A DNA stretch of 64,000 nucleotides from Streptomyces sp. TG1A-8 (GCF_030499535.1 NZ_JASTLB010000001.1:7006001-7070000), one strand, 5' to 3'. Shown: positions 25,511 through 33,710, numbered from the stretch's first letter. Numbers and translations are program-made. The notes: generated by a model not told the origin, from the sequence alone.

Positions 25511-26590
25511 GTGGCCGTAGCGCAACCTGATGTGAGCGTGATCATCGGGGCGCACGAAGCGATGCCGTACCTGATCGAGTGCCTCTCGTCCGTCGAGGCA
25601 CAGACCATCGATCCGGAGCGCATCGAGGTCATCGCGGTGGACGACGGTTCGACGGACGGCGCGGGGGAGTACCTGGAGGAGTTCGCCGAGCGGGCTCCCA
25701 TGCACGTCCTGGTGATCCGGCAGGAGAACTCCGGCGGCCCGAGCGGCCCGCGCAACGTCGGCCTAGGCAAGGCGAGCGGGCGCTACGTCTTCTTCCTGGA
25801 CGCCGACGACCGGCTGGGCCCCGAGGCGCTGGAGCGGACGGACGTCTTCTCTTCCAACATCAAATTCACGCTCAGCGCGCAGAAGCGGTTCCGCGGGGAG
25901 CTGCTGGAGCGGTACGGCATGCGCTTCGACGAGTCGCTGTTCAGCGGCGAGGACGCGCTGTTCACCATGGAGGCGTACCTGTGGGCGGACGGCGTCTCGA
26001 TCGTCGCCGACCACACCTGCTACCACCTGGTGGGCCGCGACGACGGCAAGCACGTGACCAAGAGCGGCGGTTACACCCTGCGCTTCGACTCCGCGCGGGC
26101 CCTGATGAACCTCACCGCGGAGCATGTCCCCGCGGGCGGCCGGCGCGACCAGCTGATGATGCGGCCGTTCCCGGTGACGCTGCTACCGCAGTTCGGGCCC
26201 ACGTACCTCACGGACAGCGAGGAGGTGCGGCGGCACAAGTTCGAGCTGGCCGCGCCGCTGATGGACGCCCACTGGGCCGAGGGTGTGGCCCGGCGCCTGA
26301 AGGTGCACGAGCGGCTGCGACTGCACCTGGTCGCCGAGCAGCGGCCCGACCTGCTGCTGGACGTGGTGGAGTTCGTCAAGGCCAAGAAGCAGGCGGCCGC
26401 CCTCCTGGAGAAGAAGGGCCGCCGCGTCTACCTGGCCTACCCGCATTTCCGCGACCGCGCCGCGGGCATCCCCGACGCGGTCTACCTCGCGGGATCTCAC
26501 GAGGCCCGCGCCTTCCCGGGCTACCGGGAGGGCGGTGTCGACACGTTCGTGCGCCGGGCCGTGAGCACGGCGCGGCGGACGCGGTCCTGA
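25511..26590 (+). CDS. GT2 family glycosyltransferase with an apparent internal deletion
   Basis: A 359-residue GT-A enzyme: PDVSVIIGAHEAMPYLIECLSSVEAQTIDPERIEVIAVDDGSTDGAGEYL, NSGGPSGPRNVGLGKASGRYVFFLDADDRLG (DxD site kept), then GMRFDESLFSGEDALFTMEAYLWA and a C-terminal helical part typical of actinobacterial cell-wall or teichoic-acid type GT2 proteins. Between LGPEALER and TDVFSSNIKFTLSAQ the usual stretch of about 35-40 residues (a VAMAxxNGTD..GK..GVGR type acceptor loop) is missing in frame. The shortened protein may be inactive. It is out of place among catabolic genes and has no partner genes nearby. Confidence 0.82.
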   Translation: MAVAQPDVSVIIGAHEAMPYLIECLSSVEAQTIDPERIEVIAVDDGSTDGAGEYLEEFAERAPMHVLVIRQENSGGPSGPRNVGLGKASGRYVFFLDADDRLGPEALERTDVFSSNIKFTLSAQKRFRGELLERYGMRFDESLFSGEDALFTMEAYLWADGVSIVADHTCYHLVGRDDGKHVTKSGGYTLRFDSARALMNLTAEHVPAGGRRDQLMMRPFPVTLLPQFGPTYLTDSEEVRRHKFELAAPLMDAHWAEGVARRLKVHERLRLHLVAEQRPDLLLDVVEFVKAKKQAAALLEKKGRRVYLAYPHFRDRAAGIPDAVYLAGSHEARAFPGYREGGVDTFVRRAVSTARRTRS

Positions 26591-26858
26591 GGCGAGAGCC
26601 GGACGGACACAGCAGACGGCAGTGCCACAGGCCGCGACCCTCCATTTCCGGGCGGCCGGCGCGGCGCTGTCTTGAGCCTGGTGAGACCCGAGGCGGGACA
26701 CGAAGATCAGCGCACTCGCCGGAGGATGCTCAGGGATTCGGCCTGACGGAATCGACGAACAAGGTGTTGACATGAAATCGGGCCACTCATGTACCTTAAG
26801 TAGGCACGCTGTACCGTAATGTGGCACGCTATATACTGTTCTGGCACTGCTCTACGAG
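26591..26858. promoter_or_regulatory. Amidase upstream region
   Basis: The right end is AT-rich and carries TTGACA at 26767-26772, CTGTACCGTAATG (from 26809) and GTGGCACGCTATATACTGTTCTGGCAC (26821-26847). These resemble both the ATAC-N-GTAT sites and the CTATAT boxes before the dipeptidase, so the amidase is probably under the same control. The first 150 bases show nothing. Confidence 0.45.
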
Positions 26859-28283
26859 GTGTTCGTGACTTCTTCAGCTGGCACGGCCGTCGGCCCCTAC
26901 GACCCAGGCGCGTACGTGGGATTGCGGTTCTACGCGGCGGTGAGGTGCTTCCAGGAGGGCACTGACACGCCGCGCGACTACCTGGAGCGTTGCCTTTCGA
27001 GAATCACCGAGCTCGAGCCGACTGTGCGAGCCTGGGTCATCCTCAATGAGGCGGGCGCTCGCGAGCAGGCTGACGCGAGCACTCGTCGCTACCGCCGAGG
27101 AGAGCCTCTCTCACCCATCGACGGTATGCCGATCGGTGTCAAGGATGTGCTCGAAACGAAAGACATGCCCACTGAGTACGGCTGCGCCGCATACGCGGGG
27201 AATTTCCCCAAGCGGGACAACGCCGCGGTGTGGGCACTGCGACAGGCGGGCGCTGTTCTGATCGGTAAGACCGTGACGACGGAATTGGCAGGGCCGGAAC
27301 CGGGCCCGACAACCAACCCGTTCAACCCGGAGCACACCCCGGGTGGATCTTCGTCCGGCTCGTCGGCGGCCGTCGGAGCGTCGATGGTGCCGGCTGCGAT
27401 CTCCACGCAGTCCGGCGGGTCGCTCATGCGGCCGGCCAGCTATTGCGGGAACTGGGGCTTGAAACCGTCACGTGGTGCCATCAACCGTGGTGAGCGGCAG
27501 ACCGCGAGCACGACGGCCCACGGCGTAGTGGCAGCGTGCCCCGAGGACATGTGGCAGGTGGCCATCGAGATAGCCCGTCGCGCGGGTGGTGATCCCGGTT
27601 GGCCGGCGCTGCGCGGTCCGTCCGTACCGCCACCGGCCCGAAAGCCCCTGACGCTCGGCGTCATGGAGACCGAGGGCTGGGGTCGGCTGGATGAACGCAG
27701 CCGCGAAGCGTTCGAGAGGGTCGTTCTGCAGATCGAGTCCTGCGGAGTGACTGTACTCCGGCGATGCGACGAGCCGCTGCTCGAGCGGTTCGAGCAGACG
27801 CTGACCGGTGCGACCGAATTGACCAACCTGATCCTCGCGCGCGAGCACCTGTGGGCCTTTCGTGACTTGGCAGAGGCGCACCCGGACCGCATCTCCGCGC
27901 GAAGCAAGCACTTCTTCATCGACGCTGCGGAGAGGTTGGGGGCCGCGGGTTACGAGCGAGCGCTGCAGGATCGTGAGGTCGTGCAAGCAGCCTTTGCGAG
28001 TCTGGGCAAGGTCCTGGACGCCGTCGTATCGCCGACATCCACCGGCTCGGCCCCGGAACGGTTCGGCAGTGGCACCGAAGATGCGACGACGCGGTGGCCA
28101 ACAGGAGACCCCGTGTTCAACACGCCGAGCTCACTGCTGGGAGCGCCAGCCGTGAACGTCCCGCTCATGGCGGTCGGTGGGTTGCCGTTCGGTCTGCAGG
28201 TGATGGGCCAAGCGGGCACTGATGCCCGTACGGTTGCGTTCGCGCGCTGGCTCGGTGAGGCGATTGCGCCGGTCATCGTGTGA
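26859..28283 (+). CDS. Amidase signature family enzyme
   Basis: A 474-residue AS-family amidase. The catalytic Lys is in GMPIGVKDVLETKD (about 95), the Gly/Ser-rich loop TPGGSSSGSSAAVGA at about 160-174, and the cis-Ser/nucleophile Ser in STQSGGSLMRPASYCG. The C-terminus FNTPSSLLGAPAVNVPL..GGLPFGLQVMG is complete. The enzyme hydrolyses an amide to acid and ammonia in the cytoplasm. GTG 26859 is taken because it follows CGAGG; GTG 26865 is possible. It closes the catabolic island, with IS5 debris directly downstream. Confidence 0.92.
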   Translation: MFVTSSAGTAVGPYDPGAYVGLRFYAAVRCFQEGTDTPRDYLERCLSRITELEPTVRAWVILNEAGAREQADASTRRYRRGEPLSPIDGMPIGVKDVLETKDMPTEYGCAAYAGNFPKRDNAAVWALRQAGAVLIGKTVTTELAGPEPGPTTNPFNPEHTPGGSSSGSSAAVGASMVPAAISTQSGGSLMRPASYCGNWGLKPSRGAINRGERQTASTTAHGVVAACPEDMWQVAIEIARRAGGDPGWPALRGPSVPPPARKPLTLGVMETEGWGRLDERSREAFERVVLQIESCGVTVLRRCDEPLLERFEQTLTGATELTNLILAREHLWAFRDLAEAHPDRISARSKHFFIDAAERLGAAGYERALQDREVVQAAFASLGKVLDAVVSPTSTGSAPERFGSGTEDATTRWPTGDPVFNTPSSLLGAPAVNVPLMAVGGLPFGLQVMGQAGTDARTVAFARWLGEAIAPVIV

Positions 28284-28434
28284 GCTAGAAGTTGTCCCGT
28301 AGGGGTGTGAGTTGTCCGGTGAGGGCCGGTTGTGCTGCTGGGCGATGCCGAGCATGGCTCGGTGAGCACGGTTTCCGCCTCCTGGTAGGGGCTGTGATGT
28401 GTCTGACCGCTTCGCTGGCTGGTGCCGGGACAAG
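28284..28434. other. Short unassigned stretch bordering the IS5 relic
   Basis: It starts AGAAGTTGTCCCGTAGGGG right after the amidase stop and reads like the outer end of another insertion sequence, but no transposase part remains and I cannot find a partner end. Confidence 0.3.
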
Positions 28435-29262
28435 CTTGCTCTGACCTTGGAGATCGTCAAGCGCACCGGCGACATGACCGGGTTCGTGGTGCTGCCCAGG
28501 CGTTGGGTGGCAGAGCGCACGTTCGCGTGGCTGATGCATTCGCGTCGTCTGGCCCGGGACTACGAGACCCTGCCCGCCGCCAGCGAGGCGATGATCCGGT
28601 GGTCGATGGTCACGCGGATGAGCCGGCGCCTGGCACGGCCACGGGTCGCCGGCCGGCACTGAAGGCCCCCGACGCCTCCAGCAGGAGCCACTCGCGCTCC
28701 GCCAGGCGCCGGGCCTTCGACCGCACCGCCTCGACCTTCGCCGGCGTCGCGTCAAGGCCCAGCTCCACCGCGATCTCCTTGGCTCGAAGCGGCCCGTGAC
28801 CCGTGGATCGCTGCTGCTCCAGCACGCCCAGAATCCGCTGACAGTCCGGCGCCGGAACCGTCACCGGCAGCCCTTCCCGCCAGGGCGGCACCGCCGAGCC
28901 CGGCACCCGTGCGAGCGACGGCGCCGGGCTCCTCCTCCGCCTCGGCCGTGGTCACGGCGGTGGACTCGGCCGCGGAGACCGCCAGGGCCTCGAGCAGTTC
29001 CTCCCGCGCGATCACCCGCCGGTCCAGCTCGATCTCAGCGGCCTCCAGCACCTCAGCCAACCGCGCGGCTTCCTCCCGCAAACCCTCCACCCGCACCCGG
29101 GCAGCCGCCTCCCGCTCCTCCAGCATCCCCAGCACCGACGCCACCGCGCACCCCTCGACCATGAAGCGGACACAAGACGCCGGCATGCCTCCCTCAACCC
29201 GAGCAAAACCATGCCTGACCAGCAGAAATCAAGGAACCACGTTCGGTTGAGATACGGCTTCT
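28435..29262 (+). mobile_element. IS5-family element H, left-truncated copy of 57451-58664
   Basis: From about 28436 to the right end GGTTGAGATACGGCTTCT at 29262 this DNA is almost identical to 57838-58664. It holds only the transposase C-terminus ([47 protein letters not shown].., ending at 28662) plus the oppositely oriented accessory gene. The left half and left inverted repeat are missing. Confidence 0.85.
28610..29186 (-). pseudogene. IS-associated accessory protein (coiled coil plus winged-helix), frame-split copy 1
   Basis: The first frame, from 29186 (MPASCVRFMVEGCAVASVLGMLEEREAAARVRVEGLREEAARLAEVLEAAEIELDRRVIAREELLEAL), is a long charged heptad-type helix, probably a coiled coil. 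The second frame (MPGSAVPPWREGLPVTVPAPDCQRILGVLEQQRSTGHGPLRAKEIAVELGLDATPAKVEAVRSKARRLAEREWL) is helix-turn-helix-like. They join near 28900 through a frame change that is also present in the second copy at 58012-58588. Function is unknown; the constant position inside this IS suggests a helper or DNA-binding partner of the transposase. Confidence 0.6.
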
Positions 29263-29872
29263 CGCCGCGGGTTCCTGATCTGGTCGAGAGCCGGTGTGTG
29301 GGGCCGCCTGCACGAGGCGGTGCTGCACCGGCTCGACGACGCCGGCCTCATCGACGTCACCCGCGTGGTCCTGGACTCCGCCCACGTGAGGGCTGAAAAG
29401 GGGGCGGACACACAGGTCCGAGTCCCGTGGACCGGGGCAAGCCGGGTTCCAAAAGGTACATCCTGTCGGACGCGAACGGACTGCCCCTTCTCGTCGGCGT
29501 CTCCGCCGCGAACGTCCACGACGGCGAAGGGCTGAAGCCCATGGCCGAGGGTCACCAAACGAGACACGACCCCCACCGCGGCCGCCACTTCAAGCCCCAG
29601 CCTCTGCATGCGGACAAGGCTTACGATGTGCCTCACCTGCGTAAACGGCTACCTGGCAAACGCATCGGCGTGCGGATCGCCCGCAAAGGGATCGAGTCCA
29701 GCGAACGACCGGGCCGCCGCGGGGTCATCGAACGGACCCTCTCCTGGCTGTCCGGCTACCGCCGCCTGAGCCCTCGCTACGAGCGCGATCCCCGCGACCA
29801 CCTGGCCTTCCTCGGCCTCGCCGCCGCCCTGTGCTGCTACAAACGACTCATCCGCCTCACCACATAGGACAC
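29263..29872 (+). mobile_element. IS5-family element I, 5'-truncated
   Basis: The plus strand from 29263 reads ..GVWGRLHEAVLHRLDDAGLIDVTRVVLDSAHVRAEKG, then a -1 shift at GAAAAGGGGGCG (about 29398) into TGPSPVDRGKPGSKRYILSDANGLPLLVGVSAANVHD... LHADKAYDVPHLRKRL and RIARKGIESSERPGRRGVIERTLSWLSGYRRLSPRYER, to a stop at 29867. The DDE region is present, but the N-terminal domain and left end were cut off by element H. The shift site is of the programmed type seen in the 8749 element. Confidence 0.8.
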
Positions 29873-29879
29873 GCTCCAG

Positions 29880-29900
29880 ATACGCGAGCCCACCAGTACC
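29880..29900 (+). repeat. Left 21-base direct repeat, att-like
   Basis: ATACGCGAGCCCACCAGTACC here matches 33505-33525 at 20 of 21 bases in the same orientation. The pair encloses the TetR-MFS-hydrolase module and a tyrosine recombinase remnant that ends next to the right copy. Confidence 0.6.
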
Positions 29901-29906
29901 AACCCC

Positions 29907-30497
29907 CTAGTCACGCGCGTGCAACGCCTGTGAGAGCGCGCCGACGGTCACGTTCACTATGGCCTGGAGTTGTGCGGGGCTCGCCCCGGCTCTGCTCATG
30001 ACGGCGAGGGACTGGTTCACGGCCGCCACGTGGACGGCGAAGGTCTCGGCGTCCTGGTCGGTCAGTCGGCCGGCCTTTAGCGCGGCGCGCAGGCGCGTGA
30101 GCTGGAAGTCGAGCGCCTGCCGGGCGTGCGCCGCGACGGCCGGGCTCAGCACCGGAGTCGCCATGGCCGACTGGGCGATCAGACAGCCGTCGGGCAGTCC
30201 GGGATCGGCGATGCGCCTGAGGGTGACGTCGAAGAACGCGCGGACCGCTGCCAGGGGCTCGGTGGCCGCACCCGATAGGGCGGCGTCGTACTTGTCGCCG
30301 TAGCGCGCGGCGTAGCGGTCCAGGCAGCGCAGGAACAGCGTGTCCTTGTCGCCGAGCGAGGAGTAGATCGAACTGCGGTTCAGGCCGGTCGCCCGGGACA
30401 GGTCGTCGACCGAGGTGTCGGCGTAGCCGGCGCGCCAGAACTGGATCATCGCGGCGTCGAGCACCGTGTCCATGTCGAACTGTTTCTTGCCCGCCAC
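29907..30497 (-). CDS. TetR/AcrR family transcriptional regulator
   Basis: A 196-residue regulator with an N-terminal TetR helix-turn-helix (FDMDTVLDAAMIQFWRAGYADTSVDDLSRATGLNRSSIYSSLGDKDTLFLRCLDRYAARY) and a TetR_C-like ligand domain (AVRAFFDVTLRRIADPGLPDGCLIAQSAM). GTG 30497 matches the usual start of relatives (VAGKKQFDMDTV); ATG 30566 or 30563 would add about 22 unrelated residues. It diverges from an MFS exporter, and an inverted repeat lies between them, the classic layout of an efflux repressor. Confidence 0.88.
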   Translation of the reverse strand: MAGKKQFDMDTVLDAAMIQFWRAGYADTSVDDLSRATGLNRSSIYSSLGDKDTLFLRCLDRYAARYGDKYDAALSGAATEPLAAVRAFFDVTLRRIADPGLPDGCLIAQSAMATPVLSPAVAAHARQALDFQLTRLRAALKAGRLTDQDAETFAVHVAAVNQSLAVMSRAGASPAQLQAIVNVTVGALSQALHARD

Positions 30498-30570
30498 GTG
30501 CCACTTCCCTGCCGGTGTTTCGGTATGCCGGTGTTCCGGGTGGTGCCCACCGATACTGCCCATCATCTCA

Positions 30571-30592
30571 TCTTGAACTGATTGTTTCAAGA
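30571..30592. promoter_or_regulatory. TetR operator overlapping the MFS promoter
   Basis: TCTTGAA-N8-TTCAAGA is a perfect 7-base inverted repeat in the TetR-MFS intergenic region. A TTGAAC (30573-30578) and TGTTAG (30595-30600) pair 16 bases apart overlaps it, so a bound repressor would block the MFS promoter. Confidence 0.65.
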
Positions 30593-30610
30593 TGTGTTAG
30601 CCTTCGGAGC

Positions 30611-31888
30611 ATGATCAGGGCCAGGCGTCCCCCGTGCATCGAGACAGCGCGACGAGCGCGCCACGCGCCCCCGGCCGGCGCCACCGCCGTCGTCTTCCTC
30701 TACACCGTCGTCATGGCCGGCGGGAACCTGACCATCCCGCTCTACAGCCTGTGGGCGTCGCAGTTCGGCTTCGGGCCCGTCACCACCACCCTCGTCTTCA
30801 TCGCCTACGTCGTGGGAGTCGCCGGCACGCTGCTCGTGGCTGGCTCGCTGTCCGATGCGATCGGGCGCCGTCCCGTCCTCGCGCTGGCACTCGCGCTCGC
30901 GGCGCTCAGCACCCTCGGATTCGCGCTCGCCGAAGGCCTGCCCGTCCTGCTGGCCTCACGGGTTCTCAGCGGCATGGCGACTGGTCTCGTCACCGCGGCG
31001 GCGACCTCCTCGATCGCGGAGGTCGTGCCCGGCCGCAAGACCGCGTCGGTGCTGGCCACCGCCGCCAACGTCGGCGGTTTGAGTCTCGGTGTGATCGCCG
31101 CGGGCCTGCTCGCGCAGTTCGCCCCGGCGCCGACCCGCACCGTGTTCTGGTGCTACCTGGCCGTCTGCGCCGCAGCGGGCATCGCCTGGTCGGCAGTCTC
31201 CGAGACTGCCGGGTCAGGGACGCGCTGGCAGCCCCGGATCCGCCGCCCCGCATTTCCTTCCGGCGCGGGCCGGGCCCGCTCGTTCCTCGCCTCCGGCGTG
31301 CTCGCCGCAGCCGCCTCCGGCGTGAACGGATTCTTCTCGTCCCTAGCCCCCGCATTCCTCCGCGATGACCTGGGCATAGCGAACCTGGCCGTCATCGGCG
31401 CAGGCATCGGAACCCTGTTCGCCGGTGCACTGCTGTCTCAGGTCGTCGCCCCGCCGGCCCTCCTGCGACGCGACACCGGGACAGCCCTGCTGGTCATCGG
31501 GGTGACCGTCATCGAGGCGGCGCTCTGGATCCGCTCCGCGCCTGTCTTCGCCGTCGGCACCGTCCTCGCCGGGGCAGCCGTGGGAATCCTGTTCCGCCAC
31601 GGCCTCGGCGTCACGGACGCACTGTGCGATCCCGGCAACCGGGCCGAGCTCAGCGCGACGTACTTCCTGTTCATCTACTCCGGGCTCACCGTCCCCGTCC
31701 TGCTGCTGGGCCTCGTCGATCAGGCCGCCGGGACCCGGATCTCCAGCACCATCCTGGCCGCCCTCGTCATCTGCATCGCCCTCGCGGGCCTTGCCCTCGG
31801 GCAGACCGCCGGACCAGCACACCCCCACACGCACACCAACAACACCGATAACACCGATGGAGAATCCCATGACCGTCTCCGCAAGTAA
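30611..31888 (+). CDS. MFS transporter (drug efflux type)
   Basis: A 425-residue, roughly twelve-helix exporter. Helix 1 (AVVFLYTVVMAGGNLTIPLYSLWASQFGFG) and the loop 2-3 motif GSLSDAIGRRPVLALAL mark the drug:H+ antiporter type, with ASRVLSGMATGLVTAAATSSIAEVVPGRKTASVLATAANVGGLSLGVIAAGLLAQ containing the motif C-like glycine run of exporters. The His/Asn/Thr-rich tail (HPHTHTNNTDNTD) is unusual. ATG 30611 follows CGGAG. The last 20 bases overlap the hydrolase gene. Regulated by the divergent TetR through the repeat at 30571-30592. Confidence 0.88.
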   Translation: MIRARRPPCIETARRARHAPPAGATAVVFLYTVVMAGGNLTIPLYSLWASQFGFGPVTTTLVFIAYVVGVAGTLLVAGSLSDAIGRRPVLALALALAALSTLGFALAEGLPVLLASRVLSGMATGLVTAAATSSIAEVVPGRKTASVLATAANVGGLSLGVIAAGLLAQFAPAPTRTVFWCYLAVCAAAGIAWSAVSETAGSGTRWQPRIRRPAFPSGAGRARSFLASGVLAAAASGVNGFFSSLAPAFLRDDLGIANLAVIGAGIGTLFAGALLSQVVAPPALLRRDTGTALLVIGVTVIEAALWIRSAPVFAVGTVLAGAAVGILFRHGLGVTDALCDPGNRAELSATYFLFIYSGLTVPVLLLGLVDQAAGTRISSTILAALVICIALAGLALGQTAGPAHPHTHTNNTDNTDGESHDRLRK

Positions 31889-32783
31889 CCCCGTCCCCGG
31901 CCTGCCCCTGGACGACCTGACCGGATTCACCCACCGCTGGGTCGACGCGGACGGCATCCGCCTCCATGCCGTCGAGGGCGGCCGGGCGGACGGCCCGGCT
32001 GTCGTCCTGCTCGCCGGGTTCCCGCAGACCTGGCGGGCCTGGCGGAAGGTCATGCCCCGCCTCGCCGACCGGTCCCGCGTCATCGCCATCGACCTGCCGG
32101 GCCAGGGCCACTCCGAGCGCCCGGAGCGCAGCTATGACACCCACACGGTCGCCGCCCACGTCCACGCCGCCGTGCAGGCCCTCGAAGTGCCGGCCTACTG
32201 GCTGGTCGCCCACGACATCGGCGCCTGGGTGGCCTTCTCCCTCGCCCTGAGCCACGAGAGCCGACTGCGCGGGCTCGCCCTGCTCGACGCCGGGATTCCC
32301 GGCATCACCCTGCCGGAATCGATCCCCACCGATCCGGCCCGGGCGTGGAAGACCTGGCACTTCGCGTTCCACCTGGTGCCCGACCTGCCCGAGAGCCTGC
32401 TCGCCGGCCGCGAGCGGGAGTACGTCGACTGGTTCCTGAACGCGAAGGCCCATGCTCCCGGCACGTTCGACGACGCCGATCTCGACCACTACGCAGCGTC
32501 CCTCGCCGCCGACGGCGGCCTCCGCGCCTCCCTCGCCTACTACCGGGACGCCGCCGAGTCGGCGCGCAGGAACCACCGGGCGCTCGACCGGCAGCACCTG
32601 ACCGTGCCCGTCCTCGGCATCTCCGGCAGCCACGGCTCCGTCCCGGACATGGCGGCCTCCCTCAACCCGTGGGCCGACCGCACCAGCGGGGTTACCGTGC
32701 CCGGCGCCGGGCACTTCATCCCCGATGAGCAGCCCGCAGCCGTCGCTGCCGCGATAGCCGACTTCATCACCGGCACCGACTGA
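31869..32783 (+). CDS. Alpha/beta hydrolase, epoxide-hydrolase/haloalkane-dehalogenase type
   Basis: A 304-residue hydrolase with an Asp nucleophile: WLVAHDIGAWVAFSLAL puts Asp at about 115, where lipases have Ser. The oxyanion strand LLAGFPQTWRAWRKVMPRLA, IAIDLPGQGHSERP, and C-terminal His in VPGAGHFIPDEQP are all present. The cap region between is that of the epoxide-hydrolase group. The start could also be ATG 31857; both overlap the MFS gene, so the two are coupled. Export plus hydrolysis under one TetR suggests detoxification of a reactive compound. Confidence 0.87.
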   Translation: MTVSASNPVPGLPLDDLTGFTHRWVDADGIRLHAVEGGRADGPAVVLLAGFPQTWRAWRKVMPRLADRSRVIAIDLPGQGHSERPERSYDTHTVAAHVHAAVQALEVPAYWLVAHDIGAWVAFSLALSHESRLRGLALLDAGIPGITLPESIPTDPARAWKTWHFAFHLVPDLPESLLAGREREYVDWFLNAKAHAPGTFDDADLDHYAASLAADGGLRASLAYYRDAAESARRNHRALDRQHLTVPVLGISGSHGSVPDMAASLNPWADRTSGVTVPGAGHFIPDEQPAAVAAAIADFITGTD

Positions 32784-33110
32784 CACCACTCAGGCCCGCA
32801 CCGCCGGGTCCGAACTGCCGGGTCCAGGACCGTGCGCGCCCCGGATGCGCCTACCACCGCGGCCGTTCCGGAACATGTGGCGGCACATCCGGGCCTGGCG
32901 GGGGACGCAGACGGGCCGCACCACTGTCGCAGCTTCCACGGCGCAACTCCGCGACTGCGACCCCGGGGTTCCTGAGGCGTCGGACCGCGCCGGGCCGGCC
33001 ACCACCGCCGAGAACGCCGGCGTCCGCAAGACCGCCACCGGCGCCCCTCCCACCCCGTCCGCGAACGTCGCCAAGCTCCGCCCCCGCGCGGCCCGCATCC
33101 TGCCCGACGC
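32784..33110. other. Region with only a doubtful small reading frame
   Basis: A plus-strand frame 32845-33114 (MRLPPRPFRNMWRHIRAWRGTQ...LPDA) overlaps the next remnant by ATGA, but its composition is low-complexity Ala/Arg/Pro-rich and no family is recognised. I treat it as probable debris. Confidence 0.4.
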
Positions 33111-33239
33111 ATGACCCGCCCCTACGCCACCGACGAACAGTACGAACGCGGGTTCATGGCCGTTTGCTGCCGATGTGGTCCCCGCAGGCACAAGGTCGGC
33201 ACCTGCTCGGACCGAGCCGCCAGGACACGAGGCGCCTGC

Positions 33240-33468
33240 CCGGGATGCGGCCAGCCCCTCGGCCCCAACCACCTCTCCACGCTCCTGAACCAGGTCGGAA
33301 TCCCGATCGCCGCTGCCCGGGATGCCGCCATCCGGCAGCAACTCCTCGAACTGCCCGCACCCATCGTCGCGGACGCTCTCGGCTACCACGACCAGACCAC
33401 CAGCCGCCTCCGCAACGAGACCGCCGTAACCCGGAACCATACACCGCTCGCGATCACGCACTGTCATG
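33240..33468 (+). pseudogene. Tyrosine recombinase C-terminal remnant
   Basis: GCGQPLGPNHLSTLLNQVGIPIAAARDAAIRQQLLELPAPIVADALGYHDQTTSRLRNETAV matches the C-terminal catalytic region of actinobacterial site-specific recombinases (the GIP..AAR..AIRQL..APAPVVAD.LGYH pattern). After RNH, one missing base shifts the frame; the neighbouring frame reads TARDHALS and stops at 33468, as expected for the family end. The N-terminal two thirds are absent. It ends 37 bases from the right 21-base direct repeat. Confidence 0.7.
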
Positions 33469-33504
33469 ACCGGTTGGAATCCTGGGCGAACTCGTGACAG
33501 TTGA

Positions 33505-33525
33505 ATACGAGAGCCCACCAGTACC
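33505..33525 (+). repeat. Right 21-base direct repeat, att-like
   Basis: ATACGAGAGCCCACCAGTACC, one mismatch from the copy at 29880-29900. It lies directly beyond the recombinase remnant. Confidence 0.6.
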
Positions 33526-33657
33526 GAAGGCCACAGCGCCCGAGACCGGACTGGCAGCCAGGAGAGCCGACGGCTGTCCGGGCGCCAAGGTGCCGGCGGC
33601 CATGGCCTCGACCGGCGCCCCCGAGTGGTGACGGACGCCAAGGAGATATTCATAGAC

Positions 33658-33689
33658 GACCGGTCTGATTCCTCTAGCCAACCGGTCTA
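33658..33689. promoter_or_regulatory. Two TetR-type half sites before the TetR gene
   Basis: GACCGGTCT (33658-33666) and ACCGGTCTAC (33681-33690) are two copies of the core of the perfect palindrome TAGACCGGTCTA found before the amidase at 34344. They lie 20-50 bases before ATG 33711, suited to autorepression. Confidence 0.7.
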
Positions 33690-33710
33690 CTCAGATGCTA
33701 CGGTTGCGAC

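Noticed and set aside
32845..33114. Small plus-strand frame overlapping the recombinase remnant by ATGA
   Set aside because: Ala/Arg/Pro-rich without known domain; the overlap is probably chance.
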